Part shown: positions 1 to 8,493 of the stretch, one piece after another | How positions within the stretch are numbered: the stretch's first letter is position 1 | How the letters are laid out: every line of letters begins with the position of its first letter | Source: Armatimonadota bacterium | GTDB taxonomy: Bacteria; Armatimonadota; Fimbriimonadia; Fimbriimonadales; Fimbriimonadaceae | Assembly: GCA_021413725.1 (NCBI GenBank) | Contig: JAIOPU010000060.1 | Span: 1-34,184 of the forward strand | Direction of reading: 5' to 3' | Length of the DNA stretch: 34,184 bases | The notes under the pieces: generated by a model | The model's input: the letters and a program-made list of their open reading frames with translations, nothing else | What the model was told of the DNA's origin: nothing | The model's database searches: none | Program-made: the position numbers and the translations under genes

Positions 1-1422
1 CGCCTGTCCGCCGACCGCAGAGCCGATTTTCACGATCTCGCCCAAGGAACGGCGAGCTTCATAGTAGTCTCCGACTTCCTCGTGAAGCATAGATTCACCC
101 AAAAGTAGCCAGGGAAGTATCCGTCCCGCGCCGTTGGCCTCGAAGAGGCGGCGTGCGCGTTGAAGATTTTCAGCAGCGACATCGATCTTCCCTTCAAAAA
201 TAAGAGGATCAAGGCTCGCCATCAACTGTTGCGCAAGCATCGCAGAAGTCTCCAAGTATTCGGAGCGCTCCGCGTGCGCGCGGTGTATCTTGCGACTCTC
301 TTCGACTCGCCCCACGTGTTGCAGGACCACGGCGAGTTGTTGCTCGAATTCAAACGCAATTTCGGGTCTTTTAGTCTGCCGCGCAAATGCAAGTGAATCC
401 TCAGCAAACGTAACCGCCTTGCCAAAATCGCCGCGCGACAAATGTCCATAAGCCAAAGCCCCACCCAATCGGGCGGCGACCATCGGCTCACCCATCGCCA
501 CCGCTTGCTCAATCGATCTCACGGCATCTTCGGATTCGTTGGTCAATCTTCCGGCCATTACAGTTAGATACACATGTTGAGCTTTCACCAAGCGACGTTC
601 GCTAGACTCGGTGGGATTCACCGCTAAACTTCTCCGATGAAAATCACGGGCTGCCTCTACCGGCATGCTCAGCCACTGACTCTGTGTGGCTACTAACATT
701 GAAAGAGCGTCCGCCGGGTTTCGGTCCAAAAGCCACTCGGCTGCAGTGAGGAGAGGGTGGCTTTCGTAGGTGCTGACCTCGGGTCCGATGTTCGAAACCG
801 TTCCCATCTCGCGGATGACTTTTATTCGGTAGGCATCAGCGGTGGCAAAAGCCTTGGCGCGTTGGCCACTCGCGTTCAAGTACTTTACGCGGAGGGCCGC
901 CGCATCTTCGTTCCAAGGATCAATCGCGCAAGCGCGTTCGATCAACTCCAGCCCCCCTGCCCGATCGCCCGCTTCCCACGCTTGCTCTCCACACGATACT
1001 GCACTCTCGCACGCAATATTTCTCAACTCAAGGCGCGTCTCGATGACCCATTCCTGGTCCAGACCTGGCATGAATTCACCGCGATAGGTCGTATGGTCAT
1101 CTAACGTTAACCAATCGCATTCAATCTTCCCTTCGGGGATAGAAACGTAATCTCGGCTGGCTTCAAAATGAGGAAAGACCTTGCGCAAAACCACGAGCGC
1201 GTTTCGCAAACTGTCGAGAGCAGCTTTGGAAGTGCAACCCGTCCAAATCAACCCAGCCACCTCCGCGCGCGCGAGGTTCTCCCCCGCACGAGAGGAGACA
1301 TAGGCCAAAGCCGCGAGCGCGTTTTTCGCAGAAATCGGCACCGGAATTCCATCAGCATTGAGGAGTTCCATCCTGCCCAAGAGATTGAGTCTCCAGGGTC
1401 TCGTTTCCGAACTTGCGACCAT
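1..1422 (-). CDS. SARP/BTAD-type transcriptional regulator with TPR-like region (3' end outside window)
   Basis: The frame is open from an ATG at 1422 to the window edge, giving 474 visible codons with no stop; the C-terminus is missing. Residues about 10-85 look like a winged-helix OmpR/SARP-type DNA-binding domain (LNLLGRMELLNADG, then SRAGENLARAEVAGLIW and a LDSLRNALVVLRKVF recognition region). Residues about 100-205 match a bacterial transcriptional activator domain: acidic WL.L..Y.GEF..G, then helical pairs with GLELIERACAIDPWNEDA. The rest is helical and rich in Ala and Leu, consistent with TPR repeats. Such proteins are cytosolic DNA-binding activators. The target is unknown; the divergent PEP-CTERM gene is the nearest candidate. 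The start is supported by a consensus -10 seven bases upstream, suggesting a leaderless mRNA. Confidence 0.85.
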   Translation of the reverse strand, partial: MVASSETRPWRLNLLGRMELLNADGIPVPISAKNALAALAYVSSRAGENLARAEVAGLIWTGCTSKAALDSLRNALVVLRKVFPHFEASRDYVSIPEGKIECDWLTLDDHTTYRGEFMPGLDQEWVIETRLELRNIACESAVSCGEQAWEAGDRAGGLELIERACAIDPWNEDAAALRVKYLNASGQRAKAFATADAYRIKVIREMGTVSNIGPEVSTYESHPLLTAAEWLLDRNPADALSMLVATQSQWLSMPVEAARDFHRRSLAVNPTESSERRLVKAQHVYLTVMAGRLTNESEDAVRSIEQAVAMGEPMVAARLGGALAYGHLSRGDFGKAVTFAEDSLAFARQTKRPEIAFEFEQQLAVVLQHVGRVEESRKIHRAHAERSEYLETSAMLAQQLMASLDPLIFEGKIDVAAENLQRARRLFEANGAGRILPWLLLGESMLHEEVGDYYEARRSLGEIVKIGSAVGGQA

Positions 1423-1429
1423 TCCCCCT

Positions 1430-1458
1430 ATTATACGATTTTTACAGGGAGAATCCAA
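1430..1458 (-). promoter_or_regulatory. Promoter for the BTAD regulator, probably leaderless
   Basis: On the minus strand TTGGAT (1458-1453), a 17-base spacer and a perfect TATAAT (1435-1430) precede the ATG at 1422 by seven bases. Transcription would then start at or next to the A of ATG. The purine-rich AGGGGGA touches the start codon and is too close for a normal Shine-Dalgarno site. Confidence 0.6.
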
Positions 1459-1532
1459 GTTTCTGACGCGCTATTTGTGCCGGTTTTGAGGCTCATTCTC
1501 ACACTTTTGCGTTTGTTTTGCGCTTGGGTTTC

Positions 1533-1538
1533 TATACT
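1533..1538 (+). promoter_or_regulatory. -10 box TATACT upstream of PEP-CTERM gene
   Basis: TATACT lies 30 bases before the ATG at 1569. No good -35 is visible at 16-18 bases; the upstream region is T/G-rich. An AAAGGA element between the box and the start could bind the ribosome. Confidence 0.45.
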
Positions 1539-1568
1539 AATCAGATTCCTTACAAAGGACTGAATATT

Positions 1569-2462
1569 ATGAAAAGATTGAACAGAGATCTCGCCGTTGT
1601 TGCGTTGCTTGTCGCAGCGCCTCTTATCGCTACTCAAGCCCATGCGCAATCACGCTGGTCAATTGCCTATACTGCCGCCACAAACGTTGGGTCCTATCTG
1701 GGAATCATTGACGGTGAGTCATCCAGTACAGGCGCCCTCGTCGAAGCTCAGTCGAACACAAACTTTACGGGCTTAGACAGCAATGGGAACACGCAAACCA
1801 TGAACTTCACCGGTACAACTCGCGACAGCGCGGAGTATGGACGACTTCGTTGCTACGCTTCCGGCACAGTTTCCAACACGTACTACAATCCCGCGAACCC
1901 AGAGTTTTATAACTCCACTACGGGTGTGATGAACTATGCGGGATCGCCTTCAACCATGGCTTGCCTTGGCTTTTCGGGCTTCGACGACATCCTGCAATTT
2001 GGCGGAAACCTTCAGGCGGGTTACAAGGCCCGATATATTTTCCACGTTGACGGAACAAACTCAGGTTATCGAGGCGCGGCGGGAATGGGCGTGGGTATTG
2101 CGGGGAATCCAGATGAATCGTTTTTCGCGTTTGATCCCGGTTCCTATAACGAAATCTGGGCGACGCAATCTTACGACATCAACGGGATAACACCGCAAAC
2201 CATTCATGTGCAGTTCTCCAATCAATTCGTTGTGGATGCCAACGATGTTCCCGAAGGATCGACATTCTCGGGAACGTCCGACTTCTCCTCCACGCTTACA
2301 CTGGCTCAAATTCAAGTGGTAGACGCCAATGGAAACGAAGTAACAAGCGGCTGGACAGTTACCGCTGCATCAGGAACCCATTACCCAACCGTTCCTGAGC
2401 CGGCATCCTTCGCGGCTCTTGCTTTTGGCGCGGTAATCCTCATCAAGCGACGACGATCCTAG
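1569..2462 (+). CDS. PEP-CTERM sorting-domain exported protein
   Basis: This is a 297-residue protein with an N-terminal signal peptide (MKRLNRDLAVVALLVAAP, Ala-rich cleavage region ending AHAQ). Its C-terminus is a PEP-CTERM signal: VPEPAS, a hydrophobic segment (FAALAFGAVILI), then KRRRS. Such tails are recognised by exosortases that anchor or release surface proteins. The middle is Ser/Thr/Asn/Gly-rich, beta-type and not assignable. I chose ATG 1569 because it begins the signal peptide and follows AAAGGA; an upstream in-frame start would add 17 non-signal residues. The stop is one base from the stop of the convergent ABC transporter, with no terminator between. No exosortase is in the window. 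Confidence 0.85.
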   Translation: MKRLNRDLAVVALLVAAPLIATQAHAQSRWSIAYTAATNVGSYLGIIDGESSSTGALVEAQSNTNFTGLDSNGNTQTMNFTGTTRDSAEYGRLRCYASGTVSNTYYNPANPEFYNSTTGVMNYAGSPSTMACLGFSGFDDILQFGGNLQAGYKARYIFHVDGTNSGYRGAAGMGVGIAGNPDESFFAFDPGSYNEIWATQSYDINGITPQTIHVQFSNQFVVDANDVPEGSTFSGTSDFSSTLTLAQIQVVDANGNEVTSGWTVTAASGTHYPTVPEPASFAALAFGAVILIKRRRS

Positions 2463-2463
2463 C

Positions 2464-4182
2464 TTAGGCGGGACCGTATTGCGCTTCGTGCAAGCGCTGA
2501 TAAACTCCGGCGGCACTGACTAAGTCTTCGTGCCGCCCTTGTTCCGCAACGCCGGTCTCATCCACCACAACGATACGATCGGCGTTTTGTATGGTCGCCA
2601 AACGATGCGCAATCACCAGCGTCGTCCTTCCTAAAGAAAGCTCGGCGAGCGATGCTTGGATCAAGCGTTCTGTTTCGGTATCTAGAGCAGACGTAGCCTC
2701 ATCCAAGATCAAGATAGGCGGGTTCTTCAGAAACATTCTCGCGATCGCCATCCTCTGCTTCTGTCCACCCGAAAGCTTAACGCCCCGCTCACCGGTCAGA
2801 GTGTCCAGACCCTCCGGCAGTTGTTCGATCATCTCAAAGAGTCGCGCTCGCTTCGCCGCGTCCATGATCTCATCGTCCGTTGCGTCAAGCCTTCCGTAGG
2901 CGATATTCTGCCGAATCGTCCCCGCGAACAAGAACACGTCCTGCTGAACAATCCCGATGTTCTTTCGCAAAGAAGCCAGCGTCATATCCCGAATGTCGAT
3001 TCCATCGACCGTGATTCGTCCCGAGTCCAAGTCGTAAAAACGCGGCAACAGAGAGCAAAGCGTCGTTTTTCCCGCCCCGCTTGGCCCGACGAATGCCACC
3101 GTTTCTCCCGCCTTTAGGTGCAAATTGATGTCCCGAAGCACCGTCTTGTGTTCGTCGTAACCGAAAGTTGCCGACTCAAAGACAATGTCCCCGCGTAATG
3201 TTCCGACCTCGACTGCGCCCGGGAGATCGGCGATATCCGGTTCGGTGTCGAGCAATTCGGTATAGCGCTTGAACCCCGCAATACCCTTGGGATAGGTCTC
3301 CAACACGGCGTTGATCTTCTCGACCGGGCGGAAAAAGACATTCACCAAGAGCAAGAAGCCCATGAATCCGCCGACGGTGAGTTGGTTATGAAGGACAAAG
3401 TACGCCCCAGCCACCATAACGGAAAGTTGAACAAGACGCATCGTCATGTAACTCAGCGACATGCTCATCGACATGAGCCGATAGGCATCCAATTTGGTCT
3501 CGCGATACAAACCATTGTCCAAGGCGAAAAGCTCTCGCTCGTGATCCTCGTTTGCAAAAGCCTGCACGACCCTGATTCCGCCGACGCTTTCCTGGATGCG
3601 GTTATTGAACTCTCCAACTCGGCCGAATAAAATCCGCATATTGCGGGTCATCGCCCGTCCATATCGGGATGAAATCCACACCATCGGGGGAACAACCGCC
3701 CCTGTGATCAGAGCAAGTTTCATATTGATTCCAAACATCAGCACGAACGCACCGACAAAAGTCATCACCGCGATGAACGCATCCTCTGGCCCGTGATGTG
3801 CAACCTCGCCGACGTCCTCCAAATCCTTAGTCACCCGCGCGACAAGGTGTCCGGTTTTCTGATTGTCATAGAACCTGAACGAGAGTTTTTGAAGGTGGTC
3901 AAAGATCTTTCGTCGCATCTCCGTCTCAATCGCAATCCCGAGCACGTGCCCCCAATAATTGACCACATATTGCAATCCGGTGTTGAGAACATAGATGGCG
4001 AGCAGGCCAAGAGTGGCGGCGATGATGAGTCCCCAGTTCTCGCTGGGAAGGAGACGATCTACAAAAGCCTTCACCGCGAGTGGAAAGGCGAGTTCCAGCA
4101 GTCCAGAAACGACGGCGGACGAAAAATCTAGGATAAACAACCGTCGGTGAGGACGATAGTACGAAAAGAAGCGTTTAAGCAT
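2464..4182 (-). CDS. MsbA-like ABC exporter, fused permease and ATPase
   Basis: The protein has 572 residues, the usual length for a homodimeric type IV ABC half-transporter. The N-terminal transmembrane domain (about 15-310) has six likely helices and the intracellular coupling segment FRFYDNQKTGHLVARVTKDLE. The ATPase has Walker A GPSGAGKT (366-373), a Q-loop at IVQQDVFLF (411-419), signature LSGGQ (470-474), Walker B ILILDE (490-495), a D-loop SALD and the H-loop His526. All catalytic residues are present, so it should be active. The family moves lipids, lipid A precursors, drugs or peptides across the inner membrane; the substrate cannot be read from sequence. It stands alone, convergent with a PEP-CTERM gene and divergent from a PilZ-like gene. 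Confidence 0.93.
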   Translation of the reverse strand: MLKRFFSYYRPHRRLFILDFSSAVVSGLLELAFPLAVKAFVDRLLPSENWGLIIAATLGLLAIYVLNTGLQYVVNYWGHVLGIAIETEMRRKIFDHLQKLSFRFYDNQKTGHLVARVTKDLEDVGEVAHHGPEDAFIAVMTFVGAFVLMFGINMKLALITGAVVPPMVWISSRYGRAMTRNMRILFGRVGEFNNRIQESVGGIRVVQAFANEDHERELFALDNGLYRETKLDAYRLMSMSMSLSYMTMRLVQLSVMVAGAYFVLHNQLTVGGFMGFLLLVNVFFRPVEKINAVLETYPKGIAGFKRYTELLDTEPDIADLPGAVEVGTLRGDIVFESATFGYDEHKTVLRDINLHLKAGETVAFVGPSGAGKTTLCSLLPRFYDLDSGRITVDGIDIRDMTLASLRKNIGIVQQDVFLFAGTIRQNIAYGRLDATDDEIMDAAKRARLFEMIEQLPEGLDTLTGERGVKLSGGQKQRMAIARMFLKNPPILILDEATSALDTETERLIQASLAELSLGRTTLVIAHRLATIQNADRIVVVDETGVAEQGRHEDLVSAAGVYQRLHEAQYGPA

Positions 4183-4333
4183 GTCAGGGGGCGTCTCTCA
4201 AGGATGCCACATACCGGCTCAGACCAACTTGCCGGGAAAGATTTGGCATTGAGCGTCTGTCCGGAAACATCACATTGTGAATCTACAGGCGCAACATTTG
4301 CCTTACTTGTCACGTCTTTACTCTTGTCAAATT

Positions 4334-4360
4334 GGGGAGAAGTCAGCAATGACTTCCCCC
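4334..4360. other. Stable hairpin between divergent genes
   Basis: GGGG-A-GAAGTCA pairs with TGACTTC-CCCC around a GCAA (GNRA) tetraloop. That is 11 base pairs with one bulged A, followed on the plus strand by CTTTT. It resembles a terminator, but no gene upstream on either strand needs one. It may be a leader attenuator or part of a small RNA. The rest of the 4183-4382 gap shows only two TTGTCA copies 19 bases apart. Confidence 0.5.
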
Positions 4361-4457
4361 TTTTACCGTCTCCCACAAATTCATGCTGTCCAATGTCAAC
4401 GATCGGTTCCTAAGAAATTTTAAATCTCTCCGCTCACGGCTGACAGAAAAATCCACA

Positions 4458-4985
4458 ATGAAAACAACCTCCTCCTGGGCGGTTGAAATCACGGAAACCA
4501 GTTTGGTCTTGTCTCAAACGGACTCGAATGAGCTGAAAGTTGGGGCGCAAGTGATCATTGAAGTGTTTGGCCAGAAGAACAATCTCTTGGCCCACGGAGT
4601 TTTAACCGCGGTCACTCTCGATTCACTGGTCATTGCGGTTCGCACTCCGTTCGCTCTGCACCCCCCTACCGAACAGGCACGAGCATCCATGGTTCGCTTA
4701 TCGGCGACGGTGAATCCTAATGGTTCAAGCACGATTTGCAATCTGATGGATGTCTCACTCGAAGGCTGCGCGTTCGAAGGTCCGCTAGATTATGAGAGAG
4801 GTCAGGTGATTCCCATCGTGCTTCACACCCCCGCGGGCGACATTTCCGGGGTCTTTACGGTCCGAAATTGCCGTCCCAAGGATTTCACCGGTTCGGTTTA
4901 CCGAACGGGTGGAACTTTGGAGATCGTTGATCGAATTGCTGCCGCACGCTGGGCGAAAGTGCTGGCGGAAAATATCTGCGCTTAG
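4458..4985 (+). CDS. PilZ-like domain protein
   Basis: A protein of 175 residues from ATG 4458; an in-frame ATG at 4383 would add 25 residues, and neither start has a clear Shine-Dalgarno site. The C-terminal half contains LMDVSLEGCAFEGPLDYERG followed by beta-strand-like IPIVLHTPAGDISGVFTVRNCR. This resembles the D/NxSxxG half of a PilZ (cyclic-di-GMP receptor) domain. The N-terminal half (VGAQVIIEVFGQ, HGVLTAV) resembles the beta-barrel domain often found ahead of PilZ. The RxxxR motif that binds cyclic-di-GMP is not evident, so binding is doubtful. No operon partner is seen; the 21-bp array lies just downstream. The family assignment is tentative. Confidence 0.55.
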   Translation: MKTTSSWAVEITETSLVLSQTDSNELKVGAQVIIEVFGQKNNLLAHGVLTAVTLDSLVIAVRTPFALHPPTEQARASMVRLSATVNPNGSSTICNLMDVSLEGCAFEGPLDYERGQVIPIVLHTPAGDISGVFTVRNCRPKDFTGSVYRTGGTLEIVDRIAAARWAKVLAENICA

Positions 4986-5054
4986 GCGATTTGGCACTTA
5001 TTTACTTCTTTTTCTCCAAAACTTACGAAAAACCTAATTTTTTGAATGAAAATA

Positions 5055-5264
5055 CTTCGATCTTTTGATTAAAGATCGAGGTTTTTTGATTAAGAATCAA
5101 GGTTTTTTGATAAAGGAAGCTCTTCTTTTATCAAAAGATCAAGGTTTTTTATCAAAGAATCGAGGTCTTTTGATTAAGTATCGAGGTTCTTTGATTGAAG
5201 ATCGAAGTCTTTTCATAAGATAAGCTCATCTTTTGATTAAAAATCGAGGTCCTTCTATTGGAAT
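5055..5264. repeat. Ten-unit tandem array with exact 21-bp period
   Basis: The AT-rich gap splits into ten units of exactly 21 bases with no indels. Unit starts are 5055, 5076, 5097, 5118, 5139, 5160, 5181, 5202, 5223 and 5244. Type A begins TCGAGG or TCAAGG, followed by a T-tract and GATTAAG. Type B (5055, 5118, 5223) begins CTTCGAT or AGCTC, followed by TCTTTTGATTAA. T-tracts repeat every two helical turns, which predicts bent DNA. One frame reads a degenerate heptad (RGFLIKN, QGFLIKE) but lacks ATG and has a stop, so coding is unlikely. The flanks (4986-5054 and 5265-5360) hold nothing else clear. Confidence 0.9.
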
Positions 5265-5360
5265 TGCGAGTCGGACCATCCAAATGGCTTAACCTTCCTT
5301 TGGCCCCGTGCCGTAGCAATCCGGGTCTCGCACCAACATCATGGCGGGTTACTTTTTCTC

Positions 5361-7697
5361 TTGGCGTCTTCGGTTGCGTTCGCGCAGCCAGTCCCTTCCG
5401 CCTTGGACACGGTTCGGAAGCTTGAAACCGACCTGAACTTCGACAGCATGTATCCGCGGCGTTCCTACCTCGGCAAGACAGCCGCGCCCCAGGGATGGAG
5501 TCACGACGACCGCTTTTTGGCTTACACTTGGAACCCGTACGATATCCGCAGCAGCGATCTCTTTCTCTTCGACTCGCGATCGGGCAAGACCGAGAGGCTT
5601 ACGAGCATTGAGATGATGGCAAAATTCGACCGCGACTCCAAACTCGCGATTGACTTCATCAAAAAAGATGACGAAAGAATCACAAAATGGGACGGCCTCT
5701 CTGATAATGAATGGCGAACCGAGCGACAGAAATTTAAGGAAGAGCAAGAGAAAAAGAAGAAACCCGATCCAAGTTATCCCGGAATTGGAGGCATCGCTTG
5801 GGCAAAGAAATCCAATGAATTCTTAATGCTATTCCGCGGCGACATTTGGCGTTGGAAAGTCGGAGAATCTGCACCCAAACGCATCACCCAAACTCGCGAA
5901 GCAGAATTCAATATTGAATACTTGCCTGACGATAGTGGCTTTGTTTTCCGGCGCGGTAACGGAGTGTACAAGATCAAGTTTGGCAGCGAGTTTGTCCGAC
6001 AAATTAACCCCGAACTCCCTGACGGCGCGGAATTTGGTGGGTACAGTCTAAGTCCCGACGGAACGAAGATGCTCGTCACCGGTTCGAAGCCAGGTGCACC
6101 TGATCGACAAGTTGATTGGATCAGTTACCGAGAACGATTTGCGCAAGCCAAGAAGACGGCAAGAGGTGTTGCCGAAGACGACTTCCAAGGTCAAACCTTG
6201 ATGTACTTATTCGATATCACGGATAAGGCTCTGGATGATGTGGACTCCGATCAAAAACCTTATGAATTCTATAAGTGGGCAGGTGGAGAAGAATGGCAGT
6301 ACTTTAGCATCAGTGACAACCCTTGGTCACCGGATGGTTCGAACTTAGTCTACAGTAGCTATAAGCGCGATAAGCGTGAATGGAAGATTCAAGAAGTAAA
6401 CCCGAGGGTCCGCAACATTACCACTCTTTGGGAAGGCAAAAGCGATGGTGAGCATCAAACTCCCCAATTCACTCAACCTTTTTACACTGCAGATGGTAAG
6501 AATGTCGTCGCGCTGCTCGATAAGAGCGGATGGAGACAGGTCCATCTCATCAATCGCGCCACCAAAGCCGAAACTCAACTCACCAAAGGCGATTATGAAA
6601 CTTACCCATTACAACTCAGCGCCGATAAGAAGTCAATCCTAGTTCGCTCCAGCAAGGAATCCTTAGCCCGACGAAACCTCTATCGAGTGAGTCTCTCAAC
6701 AGGGGAGATGACAAACCTGACAACAGGGACCGGTGTCTATACCGAGCCGACGATTGCCCACAAGTCGGATAAGATGGCAAGCGTCTTCAGTTCCTGGAAT
6801 AACCTGCGAGAAATGGTTGTCCTCGATGGCGGAAAAGAACAAACAATCACCGAGTCACACAAGAAAGACGCGTTCTGGAAGAACATCAAGCTCAAACCAG
6901 AACTCTTTACTTTCAAGAACCGACACGGCGATGATGTACAAGGATTCATGTTCTTGCCTCCCGGGCTCAATGAGCGCAGTTCCAAGCGTCCGTTGTTTAT
7001 CTATGTCTACGGGGGCCCGTTGGGTCAAGGCAATAGTGTTGTTGACGGTGCATTCGGTAGCTCCGAGTACATGTTCAATCAGTACCTTGCTTACACGCTA
7101 GGCTATGTCACCGTTGTCCTCGATCCACGCGGCAGTAGCGGATACAATGCGCGATTTGGAAAATCAAACTTTGACAATCCCGGCGTCGGACAAACCGAAG
7201 ACCTCAGCGATTGCGTGAAGTTCATGGAGTCCAAGTATCCCATCGACATGACGCGAGTCGGACTTACCGGTTGGTCCTTCGGAGGATGGCAAACTCAGCA
7301 CGCCATGTACACTGCCCCCGAGGTATTCACTCTAGGCATCGCAGGTGCCGGACCGACAGAGTGGCAGAACTATAACAGTTGGTACACGGGCGGCGTTATC
7401 GGGAATACCCCAAAGAACGATCCCCTCTATCTCGACAAGTATTCACTCACCAAGTTTGCCGGTAATCTCAAATCTCCCCTGCTCCTGCTCCACGGCATCG
7501 AAGATACGAACGTCCTCTTCCAAGACACGATCCACATCTACCGAAAACTTCTGCAAGCTGGAAAAGGCCCGCTAGTAGAATTAGCCCTCGACCCCACCGG
7601 CGCCCACGGCATGGGAGGAGACATGGACACCCGCGACCGCCACGCGATTTACCTCGAGTTCATCGCTAAGCACTGGGGAGCGAAAAAAGCCGACTAG
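5361..7697 (+). CDS. Prolyl oligopeptidase family (S9) serine peptidase, exported
   Basis: The protein has 778 residues from TTG 5361. An N-terminal beta-propeller-type region (WSHDDRFLAYTWNPYD, YSLSPDGTKML, WSPDGSNLVYSSY blades, to about residue 500) precedes an alpha/beta-hydrolase domain. The oxyanion region is YVYGGP, the nucleophile Ser639 is in GWSFGG, Asp715 is in HGIEDTNV and His749 is in GAHGMG. This triad is typical of DPP-IV/acyl-aminoacyl peptidase-like S9 enzymes, which cleave short peptides after Pro or other residues. A signal peptide (LLFLLASSVAFA, then QPVPS) spans the annotated start, and the frame is open upstream to 5241 without ATG, GTG or TTG. The true start is therefore unresolved. 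An out-of-frame ATG at 5341 would join the frame if one T were added to the T-run at 5353-5357. Confidence 0.92.
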   Translation: MASSVAFAQPVPSALDTVRKLETDLNFDSMYPRRSYLGKTAAPQGWSHDDRFLAYTWNPYDIRSSDLFLFDSRSGKTERLTSIEMMAKFDRDSKLAIDFIKKDDERITKWDGLSDNEWRTERQKFKEEQEKKKKPDPSYPGIGGIAWAKKSNEFLMLFRGDIWRWKVGESAPKRITQTREAEFNIEYLPDDSGFVFRRGNGVYKIKFGSEFVRQINPELPDGAEFGGYSLSPDGTKMLVTGSKPGAPDRQVDWISYRERFAQAKKTARGVAEDDFQGQTLMYLFDITDKALDDVDSDQKPYEFYKWAGGEEWQYFSISDNPWSPDGSNLVYSSYKRDKREWKIQEVNPRVRNITTLWEGKSDGEHQTPQFTQPFYTADGKNVVALLDKSGWRQVHLINRATKAETQLTKGDYETYPLQLSADKKSILVRSSKESLARRNLYRVSLSTGEMTNLTTGTGVYTEPTIAHKSDKMASVFSSWNNLREMVVLDGGKEQTITESHKKDAFWKNIKLKPELFTFKNRHGDDVQGFMFLPPGLNERSSKRPLFIYVYGGPLGQGNSVVDGAFGSSEYMFNQYLAYTLGYVTVVLDPRGSSGYNARFGKSNFDNPGVGQTEDLSDCVKFMESKYPIDMTRVGLTGWSFGGWQTQHAMYTAPEVFTLGIAGAGPTEWQNYNSWYTGGVIGNTPKNDPLYLDKYSLTKFAGNLKSPLLLLHGIEDTNVLFQDTIHIYRKLLQAGKGPLVELALDPTGAHGMGGDMDTRDRHAIYLEFIAKHWGAKKAD

Positions 7698-7716
7698 GCA
7701 CTGGTACGCTGAAACC

Positions 7717-8460
7717 GTGCTTGACCTAGAAAGCTATCTCGCCCAAAGACAACGCCCGACGGGCGCGCACTCGATGGTTCAGCGGTGGGAGAATTTGGTT
7801 TTTCTTCACGGCGCAGTTGAACCGGACGAAGTCCAAAAACTGCTTCCCGCAGGCCTCACAGTGGACACCTTTCCCGACGTAACTGGGCGGGAGATGGCTT
7901 GGATTGGACTGGTCCCGTTTGCCATGCGGGGCGTAAGGTGGCGCGGTATTCCCGGCATTCCGTCCGCGACGAACTTCCTAGAATTCAACGTGCGGACCTA
8001 CGTGCATCGCGAGGGTCGCGACCCGGGAGTTTGGTTCTTCAGCCTCGACGCTGCGAGTCGGCTTGCGGTCGTCGGAGCAAGGCGATTCTATTCTCTGCCT
8101 TACTTCCCAAGCCGAATGCGAGTCCAAACGGGCAAGGTGCTCGAATATCGGGCGGAGCGGTTCGATCAAAGCAAAACTGGGCTCGAACTAAGCCTCCCAA
8201 TGCCTACCGAAAAGCCCATCCCCGCCACCCCTGGCACCCTAGAGTTTTTCCTCGCCGAGCGTTATCGCCTCTACGCCCTTCGCCGGGGCCGCCTCCTCAC
8301 CGGCCTAGTCGCGCACACGCCCTACACGCTGGCCCCCGTCCCCGATTGGACCCTCAAGGAGACTTTGGTGAAGGCGGGAACCGGCCTCAACATCACCTTC
8401 ACCCACGGCCTGTTTTCGCCGGGTGTGGATGTGGAGGTTTTTGGATTGACTCGGTGTTGA
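7717..8460 (+). CDS. DUF2071 (YqjF-like) family protein
   Basis: A protein of 247 residues from GTG 7717, 20 bases after the peptidase stop. It has the DUF2071 pattern: VQRWENLVFLHGAVEPDEVQKLLPAGL at the start, EMAWIGLVPFAMRGVRWRG, then NFLEFNVRTYV, GVWFFSLDAASRLAVVGARRFYSLPYF and a C-terminal L.HTPYTLAPVPDW. The family resembles acetoacetate decarboxylase-fold proteins but has no established reaction, so none is assigned. It is likely cytosolic, as no signal or membrane segment is seen. TACGCT ends six bases before the start and could be a weak -10 box, but no -35 matches; co-transcription with the peptidase is equally possible. Confidence 0.85.
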   Translation: MLDLESYLAQRQRPTGAHSMVQRWENLVFLHGAVEPDEVQKLLPAGLTVDTFPDVTGREMAWIGLVPFAMRGVRWRGIPGIPSATNFLEFNVRTYVHREGRDPGVWFFSLDAASRLAVVGARRFYSLPYFPSRMRVQTGKVLEYRAERFDQSKTGLELSLPMPTEKPIPATPGTLEFFLAERYRLYALRRGRLLTGLVAHTPYTLAPVPDWTLKETLVKAGTGLNITFTHGLFSPGVDVEVFGLTRC

Positions 8461-8493
8461 AAGAGCGAAGCGGGGTTGTTAAGAATAAGACAT

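Noticed and set aside
757-1104. Plus-strand frame of 115 codons
   Set aside because: It is antisense to the BTAD regulator, which is continuous over the whole region with family motifs.
5053-5223. Heptad peptide frame (RGFLIKN-type) in the first array
   Set aside because: Any 21-base repeat gives heptads; there is no start codon and the frame is closed by a stop within the array.
5055-5264. CRISPR array
   Set aside because: Units are contiguous 21-base repeats with no unique spacers, and there are no cas genes.
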